Below the pieces are notes generated by a model. The model was given only the letters and a program-made list of their open reading frames with translations, did not search any database and was not told the origin of the DNA. From NCBI RefSeq assembly GCF_024722375.1, contig NZ_CP102734.1, positions 62,001-126,000 of the forward strand: a DNA stretch of 64,000 bases, given 5' to 3'. Shown piece by piece: positions 21,505-32,263 of the stretch. The stretch is from Mycoplasma iguanae. Lineage in GTDB: Bacteria; Bacillota_I; Bacilli_A; Mycoplasmatales; Metamycoplasmataceae. The position numbers and the translations under genes are program-made. Within the stretch, counting starts at the first letter, position 1. Every line of letters begins with the position of its first letter.

Positions 21505-22083
21505 ATGAACAAAAAATTAATTATTTTTACAGGTCCATCAGGTGTTGGTAAAGGGACTATCGAGAAACTTCTATTTAAAAATAAAGACTTAAAATTAAAA
21601 TTTTCTCGTTCTGCAACAACCAGAAAACCACGTATAGGTGAAAAAGATGGAATTGATTATTTTTTTTTAGACCATAAAACTTTTGAAGACAAAATTGCAA
21701 ATAATGAATTTATTGAATGAAATAAACATTTTGATAATTATTACGGTACATTACATTCAGAAATTGATGGAATTTTAAGATCAGGTTATAATGCTTTTTT
21801 AGAAATAGAAACTACAGGAGCATTAAATATTTTAGATTTTTATATTAAACGCAATAAACTCGATAATATTATTTCTATTTTTGTTATGCCTCCTTCACTT
21901 GAAGAATTAAAATCACGTATCATTAATCGTGGTACAGAAAATGAAGAACAAATTAATAAAAGATTAAAAAAAGCTGAAAATGAGATAAAAATTGCCGATA
22001 AATTTAAACACAAAGTAATTAACGAAAATTTAGAACAAGTAACAGAAGAAATTAAAAACATTTTAAATCAAGGGTTAAATTAA
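21505..22083 (+). CDS. gmk: Guanylate kinase
   Basis: Converts GMP and ATP to GDP and ADP. 192 residues. P-loop GPSGVGKGT is at residues 10-18, followed by SRSATTRKPRIGEKDGIDYFF, the GMP-binding block. GAGGTTGCT precedes the ATG. TGA at 21718-21720 is Trp in EFIEWNKHFDNYYGT. Directly abuts the phosphatase gene. In Firmicutes gmk is likewise close to the prpC-prkC pair. Confidence 0.95.
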
Positions 22084-22821
22084 ATGGAAGTTTTTACTAA
22101 ATCTGAAACAGGAAATTATCGCGAAATTAATCAAGACAGAATTAAAGTTTTACAAAATGATAATTTCATTTTAGGTATTTTATGTGACGGTATGGGTGGT
22201 CATGCAAAAGGTGAAATAGCTTCAGCAACAGCTATTAATACTTTTGAACGTTGTTTTTATGAATTTAATACGCCAAAAAATAATCCAGAGCAAGTAAGTA
22301 AATGGTATAGTAGAGTACTAAAAAAAATTGTCTTAGCAATGAATTTAGTAGCACGCACTTCTGATGGTAGCCCAGATATGGGAACTACATTAGTGAGTTT
22401 TTTAAAGTTCCACAATTCCGACAATATTTATATTTATAATATCGGTGATTCACGTGCTTATGTTTATAACAATATTTTAAAGCAAATAACAGTAGATCAA
22501 AATAAGTGAAATTATTTAGTTAAAAATGAAAACTATTCAGAACAAAGAGCTAAATTAGTACCGGGTGCAATGCATTTGATGTCATCTTTGGGTCCTAATA
22601 AAAAACGTGCTGCTGAGTTCTTTTTTATCAATAATGTTGCAATTAAATATATTCTTTTAACTTCAGATGGTATTCATGATTTTTTAGAAAAACCTGTTAT
22701 GGAAAGAATTTTCTTTGAAAAATCTTCATTAGAAGAAAAAGGACAAAAATTAATTAAATTAGCTCTTGAAGCTGGTTCAGATGATAATGTATCAGTTGTG
22801 CTTGTGCAGGTGAAAGATTAA
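22084..22821 (+). CDS. prpC: PP2C-type protein phosphatase
   Basis: Metal-dependent Ser/Thr phosphatase expected to reverse the adjacent kinase. 245 residues. It opens with TGNYREINQDR, has the metal-binding DGMGGH at 35-40, NIGDSRAY at about 119-126, LLTSDGIHD, and the final GSDDNVSVVLV. All PP2C metal motifs are present. It abuts gmk and overlaps the kinase start by one base (TAATG). Confidence 0.94.
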
Positions 22822-23822
22822 TGTTATATCCTAACTTTAAACAATTACATCAAAAATATATTCTAAGAAGCAAAATAGGCCAGGGAGGTATGTCCAAGGT
22901 CTATTTAGCTATTTCAAAAGAAAATAGTTTAAGGTATGCCATAAAAATCATGGACACTCATCCTGATCGTAAGGAAGCAAACAAAAAGCGTTTTAGAGAT
23001 GAAATTGTTATTTCCAAAAAAATTAATTCTTCTATTGTTTCACGTGTACATGATTATTGCTTTGATGAAGCTAATGATGAATACTATATTGTTTTTGAAT
23101 ATATTGAAGGAGAAATTTTAAAAGATATTATTCAAAGAAATGGTGGACTCACCATTGATTTAAGCGTAAATTATGCAATGCAAATTGCTGAAGGATTGTC
23201 ACACATTCACCAAAATCATATTATTCATCGTGATTTGAAAAGTTCTAACATCATGATTGATAACACTAATTCAGTAAAAATCATTGATTTTGGAATCGCA
23301 TTAAGTAGAGAATCTCAAAGATACACTAGCACAAACAAAATAATTGGTTCAGTTCATTATTTACCCCCTGAAGCCATTAAAAATTCTAATTCAACTAATA
23401 AAGCAGATATTTATGCTTTAGGTATTATTATTTATGAGATGCTCATTGGGCAAACACCATTTGCTAGTGATGAAAATCTTTCAGCAGTTGATATAATCAA
23501 AAAACATCAAAAAGAACGGATTTTTTCAGTAAAAAAATGAAATCCTAATATTCCGCAATCTTTAGCAAATATCATTATCAAAGCAACTGCTAAAAACCCG
23601 GATTACCGTTATGAATCTGCTATTGCTTTATATTATGATTTAGAAACATGTTTAAGTACAGAAAGAGCTTTAGAAGGACCTATAAATTTAAAAAAGCAAT
23701 TATCTCAAAAAAACTTTTTAGATTTTTTAGCTTCTAAATGAGGAATTATATTTTTCTTATCACTAGGCTTATTAAGCTTTATAATAATGTTAGTTTTGGT
23801 AATGCTAGTGGAAGGAAATTAA
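22821..23822 (+). CDS. prkC: PrkC-like Ser/Thr protein kinase without PASTA domains
   Basis: Hanks-type kinase. 333 residues. Glycine loop IGQGGMSKV starts at residue 19, the catalytic HRDLKSSN is at 136-143, DFG at 156-158, and APE is replaced by PPE in YLPPEAI. A transmembrane helix lies at about 306-328, ending five residues before the C terminus, so there is no external sensor part. Bacillus PrkC (about 650 residues) has PASTA repeats that bind cell-wall muropeptides; their loss fits a wall-less cell. Two TGA codons are Trp. Confidence 0.93.
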
Positions 23823-23825
23823 ATA

Positions 23826-24656
23826 TTGATAGGAAAAGTAGTGAGAGTAATTGCGGGATTTTATGATGTAAAATCTAATGAAGATCAACAACATTACCGC
23901 ATCCGGGGAAGTGGTAATTTAAGATACACTAATAATGCACCTGTAGTGGGAGATTATGTTGAATTTAGTCCCAATGGTTTATTAACCAAAATTTTAGAAC
24001 GTAAAAATTTTTTTATTCGACCTAAAATTGCAAACATCGATCAAGCAATTATTGTCATGTCTTTAAAAGAACCAAAATTTTCTTCTTTACTATTAGATAA
24101 ATTTTTAATGATAGTAGAATCCAAAAACATCGAACCAATCATTTTTTTTACTAAAACAGATTTAGATGAGTTTTTTGATATTTCAATATATCAAAAGATG
24201 GGCTATAAATGTTATGCAATCAACAATAATAAATTTGATAAAAAACCTTTTCTTGATTTATTCAAAAACAAGACCAGTGTTTTTATGGGACAAACTGGAG
24301 TAGGTAAAACTTCAACTATCAATAATTTATCTGATAGTAATTTTGCAATCCAGCAAATTTCTAAAGCTTTAGGACGAGGGAAACACACAACTCGAGTTGT
24401 ACAAATTATTGATTGAAATGAAGGTGAATTAATTGATACACCCGGTTTTTCAAGTATTCAAATTGATTTAGAACCACTTGAAATGGCACGTTCTTTTATA
24501 AATTTTAAAGAAGCTGCAAAAGAATGTAAATTCAAAAGTTGTATTCATTTTAATGAACCTGAACATGATTGTAAGATAAAAACGCTAGTAAGAATTAATG
24601 AGATTCCTCAATGACGTTATCAAAACTACTTAGATTTATTAAAAGAGGTAATATAA
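23826..24656 (+). CDS. rsgA: Ribosome small subunit GTPase RsgA
   Basis: Circularly permuted GTPase that assists 30S maturation. 276 residues. A TTG start at 23826 is chosen: GAAGGA lies 9 nt upstream and the reading MIGKVVRVIAGFYDV matches the family OB-fold start. The OB domain is followed by G4 FTKTD and then the P-loop GQTGVGKTS at 155-163, with G3 DTPGFS after it, the permuted order. The C-terminal zinc module is CKFKSCIHFNEPEHDCK. Two TGA codons are Trp. It overlaps rpe by one base. Confidence 0.93.
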
Positions 24657-25309
24657 TGAAAAAGTACATTGCAGCTTCGCTATTAAATATTGAGTCTTCA
24701 CAAAGAGTAACAATAACCAATGATCTATTACAAAATGGTATTCAATGAATTCATTATGATGTAATGGATGGAAAATTTGTGCCTAATTTGGCGATTGAAC
24801 CAGAAGAGATCGCAAACATCAAAAAAAATACAGTACAACATATTGCTGATGCTCATTTAATGGTCCAAAATCCCGCTTGATATGCAGAAAAATTAATTGG
24901 TGCAGTTGATTATGTAACCTTGCATTTTGAATCTCTAAAAGAAGAAGAAATAATAAATTTTATTGATCGCTATCAACAACATTTTAAAATTGGTTTAGCT
25001 ATTAAACCCAATACACCTTTAGCTGCTGTGAAACATCTTTTTGAACAAATTGATCTTTTATTAGTGATGTCAGTAGAACCAGGAAAAGGTGGACAAAAAT
25101 TTATTGAAAGTAGTTTAGAAAAAATAGCTGCAGCTAGAAAAATTATTAATGAAAAAAATTTAGACATCATTATTCAAGTTGATGGTGGAATTAATGATCA
25201 AACTGCTCCACAATGTTTTCAACACGGAGCTAATGTTTTAGTGGCAGGAACTTTTTTAGTATTAGATTTTTCTGCCGCTAAAGTTAAGGCACTATTAAAA
25301 GAAAATTAA
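24656..25309 (+). CDS. rpe: Ribulose-phosphate 3-epimerase
   Basis: Interconverts ribulose-5-phosphate and xylulose-5-phosphate in the pentose phosphate pathway. 217 residues, TIM barrel. The start MKKYIAASLLNI, HYDVMDGKFVPN at about residue 33, DAHLMV, SVEPGKGGQKF and QVDGGIN are all family motifs. Its place after rsgA repeats the rsgA-rpe order of other Firmicutes. Two TGA codons are Trp. Confidence 0.95.
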
Positions 25310-25354
25310 TTAAAAAATCCCTAACTTTTCATTGGTTAGAGATTTTTTAATTAA
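25306..25354. terminator. Bidirectional terminator between rpe and rpmB
   Basis: TTAATTAAAAAATC (25306-25319) pairs with GATTTTTTAATTAA (25341-25354), with CTAAC/GTTAG inside. The convergent arrangement suggests it serves both strands. Confidence 0.8.
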
Positions 25355-25384
25355 TTGCGGACAAGTTCAAGATTATTGTACGCC

Positions 25385-25567
25385 TCATTTTTTTAATGTT
25401 TTAGCAGTTTTAGCAGTTACTTTTAAAGTAATCTTTTGCCCATTTTTATCTGTTACTGTAACTTTTTGTAAATTTAAATTAAATTTTCTTTTTGTTGCAT
25501 TAAGTGCGTGTGAACGATAGTTTCCTGATAATGGACCCTTACCAGTAATGTCATCTCTTCTTGCCAT
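25385..25567 (-). CDS. rpmB: 50S ribosomal protein L28
   Basis: A 60-residue basic protein starting [16 protein letters not shown] and containing [15 protein letters not shown], both L28 signatures. GGAGGAAAT precedes the start on the minus strand. A TATAAT box (complement of 25627-25632) and an inverted repeat, AATAGAAAAA (25600-25609) / TTTTTCTATT (25620-25629), lie in the upstream region and leader. Confidence 0.95.
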   Translation of the reverse strand: MARRDDITGKGPLSGNYRSHALNATKRKFNLNLQKVTVTDKNGQKITLKVTAKTAKTLKK

Positions 25568-25599
25568 ATTTCCTCCGTTTGATAATTTAAAAGAATAAT

Positions 25600-25632
25600 A
25601 ATAGAAAAATCTAAAATAGTTTTTCTATTATA
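25600..25632 (-). promoter_or_regulatory. rpmB promoter and leader hairpin
   Basis: Minus-strand TATAAT at 25632-25627, followed by a 10-bp inverted repeat (25620-25629 with 25600-25609) that begins near the expected transcript start. This could be an attenuating or autoregulatory structure. Confidence 0.45.
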
Positions 25633-25705
25633 TAATAATTTTTATATAAAAAAAATAATATCTTAAAAAATGTGTTAAAATTTTAGACGCAAATTAATAA
25701 AATGT

Positions 25706-25782
25706 GGTCGCGTAGCTCAGCAGGACAGAGCACGAGCCTTCTAAGCTTGTGGTCAGAGGTTCGAATCCTCTCGTGATCGCCA
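25706..25782 (+). tRNA. tRNA-Arg (anticodon TCT)
   Basis: Acceptor arms GGTCGCG (25706-25712) and CGTGATC pair fully with G-T wobbles. The D arm is AGCTCAGCAGGACAGAGC, the anticodon loop is CTTCTAA (anticodon TCT), and the T arm is AGAGG-TTCGAAT-CCTCT. The 3' CCA is encoded (25780-25782). It is a lone tRNA, with a TG-preceded TTAAAAT box about 30 nt upstream. Confidence 0.97.
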
Positions 25783-25810
25783 TTTTTTTTATTTCTTTTT
25801 CTTAAAAATA

Positions 25811-25836
25811 AAAAAAGAGCGTCTATTTTGCTCTTT
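25811..25836 (-). terminator. Terminator of the DUF3196-like gene
   Basis: On the minus strand AAAGAGC (25836-25830) pairs with GCTCTTT (25820-25814), followed by T residues. The stem overlaps the last codons of the gene. Confidence 0.65.
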
Positions 25837-26545
25837 GTTCATTGATTAATAACATAATTTTTTTAGCTTTGCTACTTAATTCATTTTCTTGCTTTTGTTG
25901 TAAAAAGAGTTGAGTTAATTGTTCGATAGCAAAAGAAGTTTCTTGATCTAATATCTCATTATTTAGAATATATTGATCAAATATTGATAATAAATATTTA
26001 TTGCCAATGTAAAAAGCAACATTCAAAGCATTTATTTCCTTTTCAAAGGCTTTTTCCAGTTTTGAAAAAAAATCTTTGTAATTACTTTGACTTGCAATAG
26101 ACCCCAATTTCAAAGGATTAAATTTTTTATGATTGATTTCAAAATCATAATCTATTTTTTGTTTAACTAACATTTCATAAAATAAAGCTTTTATTTCATG
26201 ATGGATTTTTGAGTTGGAAAAAATCTTTTGCACTCTTAGAACATAATTTATTAAAGCAACATTTTCTAAAGTTTCTAAAGCATATTGTAAAAACATTACT
26301 TCATTGTTTTCTATAACATCAAATAGCTGATCATTGCTTAATTTTAAACCATTATTTTCTTTAATTTTATGATTTAAAATCATATTTAGTTCTTCTAAAA
26401 TATTTTGAAATTTAGTTTCATATTCAGCTGGAACATAAGGTAAAGTCAACTCTTGTTTTAAAAGATCATAAGCTGCCTTATATTCCTCTTTATTAATATA
26501 TAAATTAATTTTTTCTAAAATCTCATCATAATAGTTTTTTTCCAT
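25823..26545 (-). CDS. Helical DUF3196-like protein
   Basis: 240 residues, charged, with no signal or membrane segment and predicted all-helical from its Leu/Lys/Glu pattern. The start MEKNYYDEILEKINLYINK and the ELTLPYVPAEYE motif at about residue 31 resemble the mycoplasma DUF3196 family (MG237/MPN330 type), TPR-like proteins of unknown role. No TGA codon is needed. A TAAAAT-type box ends about 7 nt before the start, so its mRNA may be leaderless. Confidence 0.75.
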   Translation of the reverse strand: MEKNYYDEILEKINLYINKEEYKAAYDLLKQELTLPYVPAEYETKFQNILEELNMILNHKIKENNGLKLSNDQLFDVIENNEVMFLQYALETLENVALINYVLRVQKIFSNSKIHHEIKALFYEMLVKQKIDYDFEINHKKFNPLKLGSIASQSNYKDFFSKLEKAFEKEINALNVAFYIGNKYLLSIFDQYILNNEILDQETSFAIEQLTQLFLQQKQENELSSKAKKIMLLINEQRAK

Positions 26546-26611
26546 AAAAATAATTTTATGCTAAATGAACTTAAAAAAAAGTAAAAGCAGTATGGAGATA
26601 AATTTTTAATT

Positions 26612-26640
26612 AAAAAAATACACACAAGTGTATTTTTAAA
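26612..26640 (-). terminator. degV terminator
   Basis: Minus-strand stem: AAAAATACAC (complement of 26628-26637) with GTGTATTTTT (complement of 26614-26623), ending in a T run. Confidence 0.75.
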
Positions 26641-26651
26641 TATTCCTCATT

Positions 26652-27527
26652 TTATTTAATGAATTCAACCTTAGGTGAGACAGCAATAGAAATACAACCG
26701 ATACCAGTGTGAATTAAAACTGTAGCACTTGATTTTACAATTGAAGTTATTTTCAAATTCTTAGCTTCAAAAGCTTTTTCAGCTAATAATATTGCAGGAT
26801 AATTTCCTCCGTGAATAATTTGAAAATCAAATTTATGTGCTTCTGATTCTCCGCCAATAAAATCAAGTAGTGAAGCAATACTTTTTTTAATAGCATTTTC
26901 ACTAGATCTTTTTAAACCACCTAAAGTGATCCCTTTTTCTGTCACTTTCAAAATTGGAAACAATTTTAAATTTTTTAAAATTGTTTTCTTAATCCCCTTT
27001 AATCTTCCACCACGAATTAAGTGGTCCAAATTTTCAGGTATTAAGTAATTTTGGGTTTTGCTATTATATTTTTCAACAAATTCAATTAAATTTTCAATTG
27101 CTGCACCTTCAGCATATCTTTTTTCTAGTTCTTTAGCAACTCAAATTGCTTCTTCACCACACATGTGATTATCTATAGGAAAGATGTTATTAAATTTTTT
27201 AGCATTAACAAAAACAGTTTCAAATGTTGATGATAGTTTTGAACTTAAAGTTAACACAATAGTGTGTTCATATTGTTCTGACATTTGTTGCAATTTTTCT
27301 TCAATTAAAGCTAATGAAGGTAAAGATGTAGAAGCTGAACTAGAATTTTGAATCATATTAGTCATTTCTTCAAAACTTAGTTCGATTCCATTGTCTACAT
27401 AACTTTTGTTATCAATGGTAAATTGCAATGGAATCATATGATAACCTAATTTTTCAATTTCAATTTGGCTGTAACCAGAAAAAGAATCTAAAAGGATTCC
27501 TAACTTTTTATTTTCATTTTTTAACAT
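26652..27527 (-). CDS. DegV family fatty-acid-binding protein
   Basis: DegV/FakB-type protein; family members hold a fatty acid and hand it to a FakA kinase for phospholipid synthesis. 291 residues from the ATG at 27527, favoured over an upstream in-frame start because LGILLDSFSG is the family beginning. SSASTSLPS at about residues 61-69 matches the lipid-binding Ser loop region, and SSKLSSTFE, LIRGGRLKG and HTGIGCISI are further DegV motifs. One TGA is Trp. A TATAAT box (complement of 27535-27540) sits 7 nt before the start. Confidence 0.88.
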
Positions 27528-27534
27528 AATAAAA

Positions 27535-27540
27535 ATTATA
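27535..27540 (-). promoter_or_regulatory. degV -10 box
   Basis: TATAAT on the minus strand ending 7 nt from the start codon at 27527. Confidence 0.5.
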
Positions 27541-27652
27541 TTAAAAAATATTTTTTTAGTTATAACTTCGATAGAAAAACAGATCTTATAAGAGCTTAGT
27601 AAAAGCAATTATAGTTAAATTTATTAAATTAAAGCTAAACTGAAACTAATAG

Positions 27653-27658
27653 TATAAA
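27653..27658 (+). promoter_or_regulatory. dnaX -10 box
   Basis: TATAAA (in TATAAAAT), 9 nt before ATG 27668. It is divergent from degV, with a gap of 140 nt between the two starts that holds nothing else I can recognise. Confidence 0.45.
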
Positions 27659-27667
27659 ATTACAATT

Positions 27668-29857
27668 ATGACTAATCTTGAATACAAAGCTTTTTATCGT
27701 AAATATAGACCAAAAAACTTTTCAGAAGTACAAAGTCAAGAACATATTATCAGTACATTAACTAATATCATCAAAAATGATAAGGTGTCACACGGATATC
27801 TTTTTGCAGGTCCAAGAGGAACTGGAAAAACATCAATTGCCAAAATTTTTGCTGCAATGTTAAATTGCCAAAATTATGCCCAAAATGAAAATGCTTATGC
27901 AAATTGTTTAATAAAAGCTCAAAATTCAATGGACATCATCGAAATGGACGCTGCTTCAAATAATGGAGTTGATGAAATTCGTGAATTAAAAGATAATGTG
28001 CAAAATCTGCCTTTTGATGCAAAATATAAGATCTATATTATCGATGAAGTACATATGCTAACAAAAAGCGCTTTTAATGCTTTTTTAAAATTATTAGAAT
28101 CTCCTCCTAAACACATTGTGTTTATTTTAGCTACTACAGATCCACAAAAAATTCCATTAACTGTTTTATCAAGATTACAAAGATTTAACTTTAAAAAAAT
28201 TGAAAAAAAATCTATTAAAGAAAAATTAACAGAAATTTTAACAAAAGAAAATATTGCCTGTGAAACTCAAGCCTTAAATAAAATTGTAAAATTAGCTCAA
28301 GGTAGTTTACGTGATGCAATTTCAATGTTAGATCAACTTGCAACTTTTACTAATAATAATATTACTGAACAAGCTTTATTTGAAATTTTTGGAATTTCTG
28401 CTTTAGATAATTTATTACAAATTTTAGATTTAGCTAACAATAACCAAATTACTCCTTTATTAAAATTAAGTAATCAATTAATAGCAAAAGGTGCAGACAT
28501 TGAATTGCTTGTTAAAGATTTAATAGCAGTTTTAAAAGACTATATTATTTTCAAAAAAACTTATGAAGTAGACCTTCTAACTACAGTGCAATTAGAAGAT
28601 TTTAAAAAACTAAATATTTCGCTTTCTAAGGCTTATAAATATTTAGATATTTTATTCAAAAACTTAAAAGAAATTCGTTACTCAACAATTGTACAAGAAA
28701 TCTTTGAATTAACATTAATTGAGTTAGCAACACAAGATAAAGAATTACTAGAAAATAAACAATATGCAACATTAGATCAACAAGTAGTTTCCGGTTCTGT
28801 TCAAAGTCAAACCACAATTCTAACGCCCAAAGCAAAAGTTGAAAAAAATGATGAAGCTTCAATTAAATCACCTTCATTTGATGATGTACTTTTCACACCA
28901 CCTGTTATAGAAAAAGATGAATTTTTAGAAAAAATGTTTTCTGGAAATATAGACAATAATAAAACAGAAGAAAATGTAAAAATTGACACTGATGAAACCA
29001 ACATTGATTATGATACAGCAGAATTAGAAAGAGAATTTTTAGATGAAAGTGAAGATGATACAACAGAAATAGATCCGCTTCCAATGCCAAAAATTCCTGA
29101 CATCGATATTCCCGATATTATTCCATATCGCCCTGTACAAGAAACAGATCCTCAAAAATTATTTGAAATTAATCGTGTAGCTAATAATGAAATGCTAAAA
29201 AGTGTGGAAATCGATCGAGAACTAAGGATGTTAAAAGAACAAGAATTAGAAGCAGACCGTCTACTAGAAGAAGGTTTTTATAATAATGATAATGATGGAT
29301 TAATTGAATATGCTGATGAACTAATTGCTCACGATGAACTAATTTTAGCTAAATCAATTACAGCAGAAATTTTATTAGCTAAAAAACAAAATAAGATTTT
29401 TGAAGGAGATCTTTACAAAAAAGGTCAAATTTTAAATTTATTATCTTTATCAGATAAAGATGCATTAGCAAAAGCTAAAACACAATGAGAAAGATTAAAA
29501 ATTTTTAGTTCTGAACAAAGATATTACAACTACATTCCATATTTAGAAAAATGTAAACTGATTGCTTCTGCCAACAATTTTATTTTACTCTCTGCTAATG
29601 AAAATGAATATGTATGACAAGTTAATTCTTTTGTTAAAGATATTGAATTTCAGGAATTAATTATTAAATTAACAGGAAAACCAACCCATATTATTGCAAT
29701 CAGTAAGAAATTCTTTAAAGAAATGAAAGAAACTTGAAAAAACTTAGTAGTCAAACCAGAAGCCATCCCTTTAGCTCCACTTTCAAATAAAACTAAAACG
29801 GATTTAACTGAAAGTTTTATGGAAAACTTAATTGGTAAAAAAATTGGAATAATTTAA
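27668..29857 (+). CDS. dnaX: DNA polymerase III subunits gamma/tau
   Basis: Clamp-loader ATPase. 729 residues. It starts EYKAFYRKYRPKNFSEVQSQEHI; Walker A GPRGTGKTS is at 48-56, IDEVHML (Walker B) at about 124, and the SRLQRFNF sensor region follows. The usual four-cysteine zinc module between Walker A and B is degenerate: I see only two cysteines, in LNC and ANC. The region beyond about residue 370 is acidic and poorly conserved, ending in a small basic domain. Several TGA codons lie near the 3' end. It is followed by ybaB-recR, the standard order. Confidence 0.95.
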
Positions 29858-29872
29858 AATTAAGGAGAAAAA

Positions 29873-30148
29873 ATGAATATTAATAATTTGATGAAACAAG
29901 CAAAACAATTACAAGCTGAAATGGATCGTAAAAAAGAAAAACTAGCAGCTGAAGAATTTACTTTTTCAAAACAAGGCTTAGATTTAGTTTTCTATGGAAA
30001 TAGACAATTAAAATCAATTAAGATTCATCCCGCTTTAATTGACCCAGAAGATCCAGAAACTTTAGAAGATTTAATTATTGTTGCAATCAATGATGCAATT
30101 AAAGAATTAGATCAAGCACATGAAACAATTTCCAAACCAGGAGTTTAG
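29873..30148 (+). CDS. ybaB: YbaB/EbfC nucleoid-associated protein
   Basis: Small dimeric DNA-binding protein. 91 residues. AAGGAG precedes the ATG. MNINNLMKQAKQLQAEMDRKKEKL gives the N-terminal helix, and a short core ends at GV. Its position between dnaX and recR is the conserved one. The stop codon abuts the recR ATG. Confidence 0.93.
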   Translation: MNINNLMKQAKQLQAEMDRKKEKLAAEEFTFSKQGLDLVFYGNRQLKSIKIHPALIDPEDPETLEDLIIVAINDAIKELDQAHETISKPGV

Positions 30149-30736
30149 ATGTATAGTCCAGAGTTTGATGAACTAATTCAAATGCTTCGTAAATTACCTG
30201 GAATTGGAAAAAAACAATCAGAAAAAATTGCTTTTTATATTATTAACTCTAAAACACAAGATATACTAGATTTTTTCAATCTAGTTCGAGAATTACAACT
30301 AAATTTACAAAAATGCACTTATTGTCATAATTTAAATTTAAACAAAGTTTGTGAAATTTGTTTAAATCCACATCGTAATTCTAAATTAATGATTATTGAA
30401 TCAGCTAATGATTTAGAAAAATTTGAAAAACTAGATATTTTTGATGGTAAATATTATATTCTTGATAAAGATTTTATTAAAAGTTATATAGAAAATCCTG
30501 CAGATGAATCTGTTTTTGAAAAATTAAAGAAATATGCACAAAAGTTTCCCGAAATTATTATTTCACTTTCACCTACATTAGAAGGGCAAATTATTACTAA
30601 CTACTTAAAAAAAATTATTAGTTCAGACAAAAATGAAGTCACTCAGCTTGCACATGGAATACCTTTAGGTTCTCAAGTGGAATACATTGACCAATTTACA
30701 TTAAAAGAAGCATTAATAAATCGTAAAAAAATATAA
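30149..30736 (+). CDS. recR: Recombination protein RecR
   Basis: Acts with RecO and RecF in loading RecA at gaps. 195 residues. Helix-hairpin-helix LRKLPGIGKKQSEKIAF is at residues 13-29, the four-cysteine zinc finger is at C56, C59, C68 and C71, and a TOPRIM domain follows (LMIIESANDLEKFEK). The C terminus has AHGIPLGSQVEYIDQFTL, the RecR signature. No TGA is needed. Confidence 0.95.
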   Translation: MYSPEFDELIQMLRKLPGIGKKQSEKIAFYIINSKTQDILDFFNLVRELQLNLQKCTYCHNLNLNKVCEICLNPHRNSKLMIIESANDLEKFEKLDIFDGKYYILDKDFIKSYIENPADESVFEKLKKYAQKFPEIIISLSPTLEGQIITNYLKKIISSDKNEVTQLAHGIPLGSQVEYIDQFTLKEALINRKKI

Positions 30737-30747
30737 AGGGGTGCATA

Positions 30748-31383
30748 ATGTTCATAACTTTTGAAGGTTTAGATGGATCAGGAAAAACTACAATTATTGA
30801 ATTAATTGGTAAAAAAATTACTGAAAATTTCCCCACACAACAATTCATTATCACTCGTGAACCAGGAGGTAAAGATTTAGCAATTGCTGAAGACATTAGA
30901 AGCATTATTCTGAATATAAATTATGAAATTGATACACTTACTGAAGCTGTACTTTTTGCCGCTTCAAGAAGATTACATTTAAATAAAATTATCAAACCGG
31001 CTTTAGCGGCTAATAAATTAGTTTTATGTGATCGTTATGTTGATTCTTCATTAGCTTATCAAGGCGGTGGTGGCAAAGCAGGAGAAGCCAAGATTTTGGA
31101 ACTTAATAAATTAGTTATTGATAATTTATGGCCAGAAATTACTTTTTTATTTAAAATTTCGCCCGAAGAAGCTTTTAACAGAATTTTAAAAGCTGATACA
31201 ACATTTGATCGAATTGAAAAAAAATCATTAAGTTTTTTTCAAAGAGTTAGTGACAGTTATAATAAATTAGCAGCAGAAAATCCTAATCGTTATGTAATTA
31301 TTGATGCAACAGAAAATATAGAAACTGTTTTAGAAAAAGTTTGAGTAGTTTTAGAATCACGAGTATTTAATGCAATTAAATAA
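30748..31383 (+). CDS. tmk: Thymidylate kinase
   Basis: Phosphorylates dTMP to dTDP. 211 residues. AAAGGGGTG precedes the ATG. The P-loop GLDGSGKTT begins at residue 7, with TREPGG, CDRYVDSSLAYQGGGG (the DRY/lid region) and AASRRLH after it. One TGA near the end is Trp. Its 3' end overlaps holB by 14 nt, matching the tmk-holB order of other Firmicutes. Confidence 0.95.
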
Positions 31384-32263
31384 ATCATTTCTCCATTTAG
31401 TTGATCAATATTTTAATTTTCAAAAAATTCCTCATGCTTTTTTGCTTAATAATTCACAAAAGATTAATGCTGATAATTACTTACTTTATTTAGTTAATAA
31501 AATTAATAATAGTAATCTAGCAAAATTAGAAACTAATCTTCATTTTGATTTGGTTGTTTTAAACAAAAATGAAGATTTAACAAAAGATATATTAAATAAA
31601 ACAATTTCACAATTACATTTGTCTACTTTTCAAAAAAAGGGATCAAAAGTTTTAGTGATTAAAAATGTTGAACAAATCAATCATTGAATTGGTAATTCAC
31701 TTTTAAAATTTATTGAAGAGCCAATTAATAACACCTTTATTATTTTAGAAACAGAAATGATAAACAAAGTGTTGCTAACAATTAGATCACGCTGTCAAAT
31801 TATTAAATTGCAAGCTCAAAAAGTAATTAATAATTCTAATTTAAGCGATGAAAAATTTACATTGTGGACTAAGATTGCAATTTCACTTAAAGAAGAAAAA
31901 AATCTTGATTTTTTTGAAAATACTTTTTTTGAAATAGAAAAAGAAATTATAAAAGCAATGAATAATGCATGAAAATTAAAAATTTATTTGGATCAAAAGT
32001 TAGATAAGGAACAAAGTTTTTTCATAATGCAAATTTTTAGAAAAATGTTTTTAAAAATTATTAGCAAAGACTTTGATAACAACTTTTTTGTTGATGCAGT
32101 AGCAATAAAAAAAAGTGTAAATCATAAAATTGATTTTGTAAAAGTATGTCAGGAAATTCATCAATTTTTAGAAAATTTAATGACTAATGGCAATTTCTTT
32201 TTATTAAAAGAAAACTTTTTAATTAAATTGATGCAAGCTTATGGTGTAAATTATGCAAAATAA
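31370..32263 (+). CDS. holB: DNA polymerase III subunit delta'
   Basis: Clamp-loader subunit without ATPase activity. 297 residues. It begins within tmk (overlap 14 nt). Visible matches are IPHAFLLNN near residue 19, VLVIKNVEQINHWIGNSLLKFIEEP (the Walker-B-like, non-catalytic segment) and LLTIRSRCQII, the conserved SRCQ motif. Divergent but supported by motif order and by neighbours. It overlaps rsmI by 11 nt. Two TGA codons are Trp. Confidence 0.85.

Noticed and set aside
25332-25520. Plus-strand frame opposite rpmB
   Set aside because: Antisense shadow of L28.
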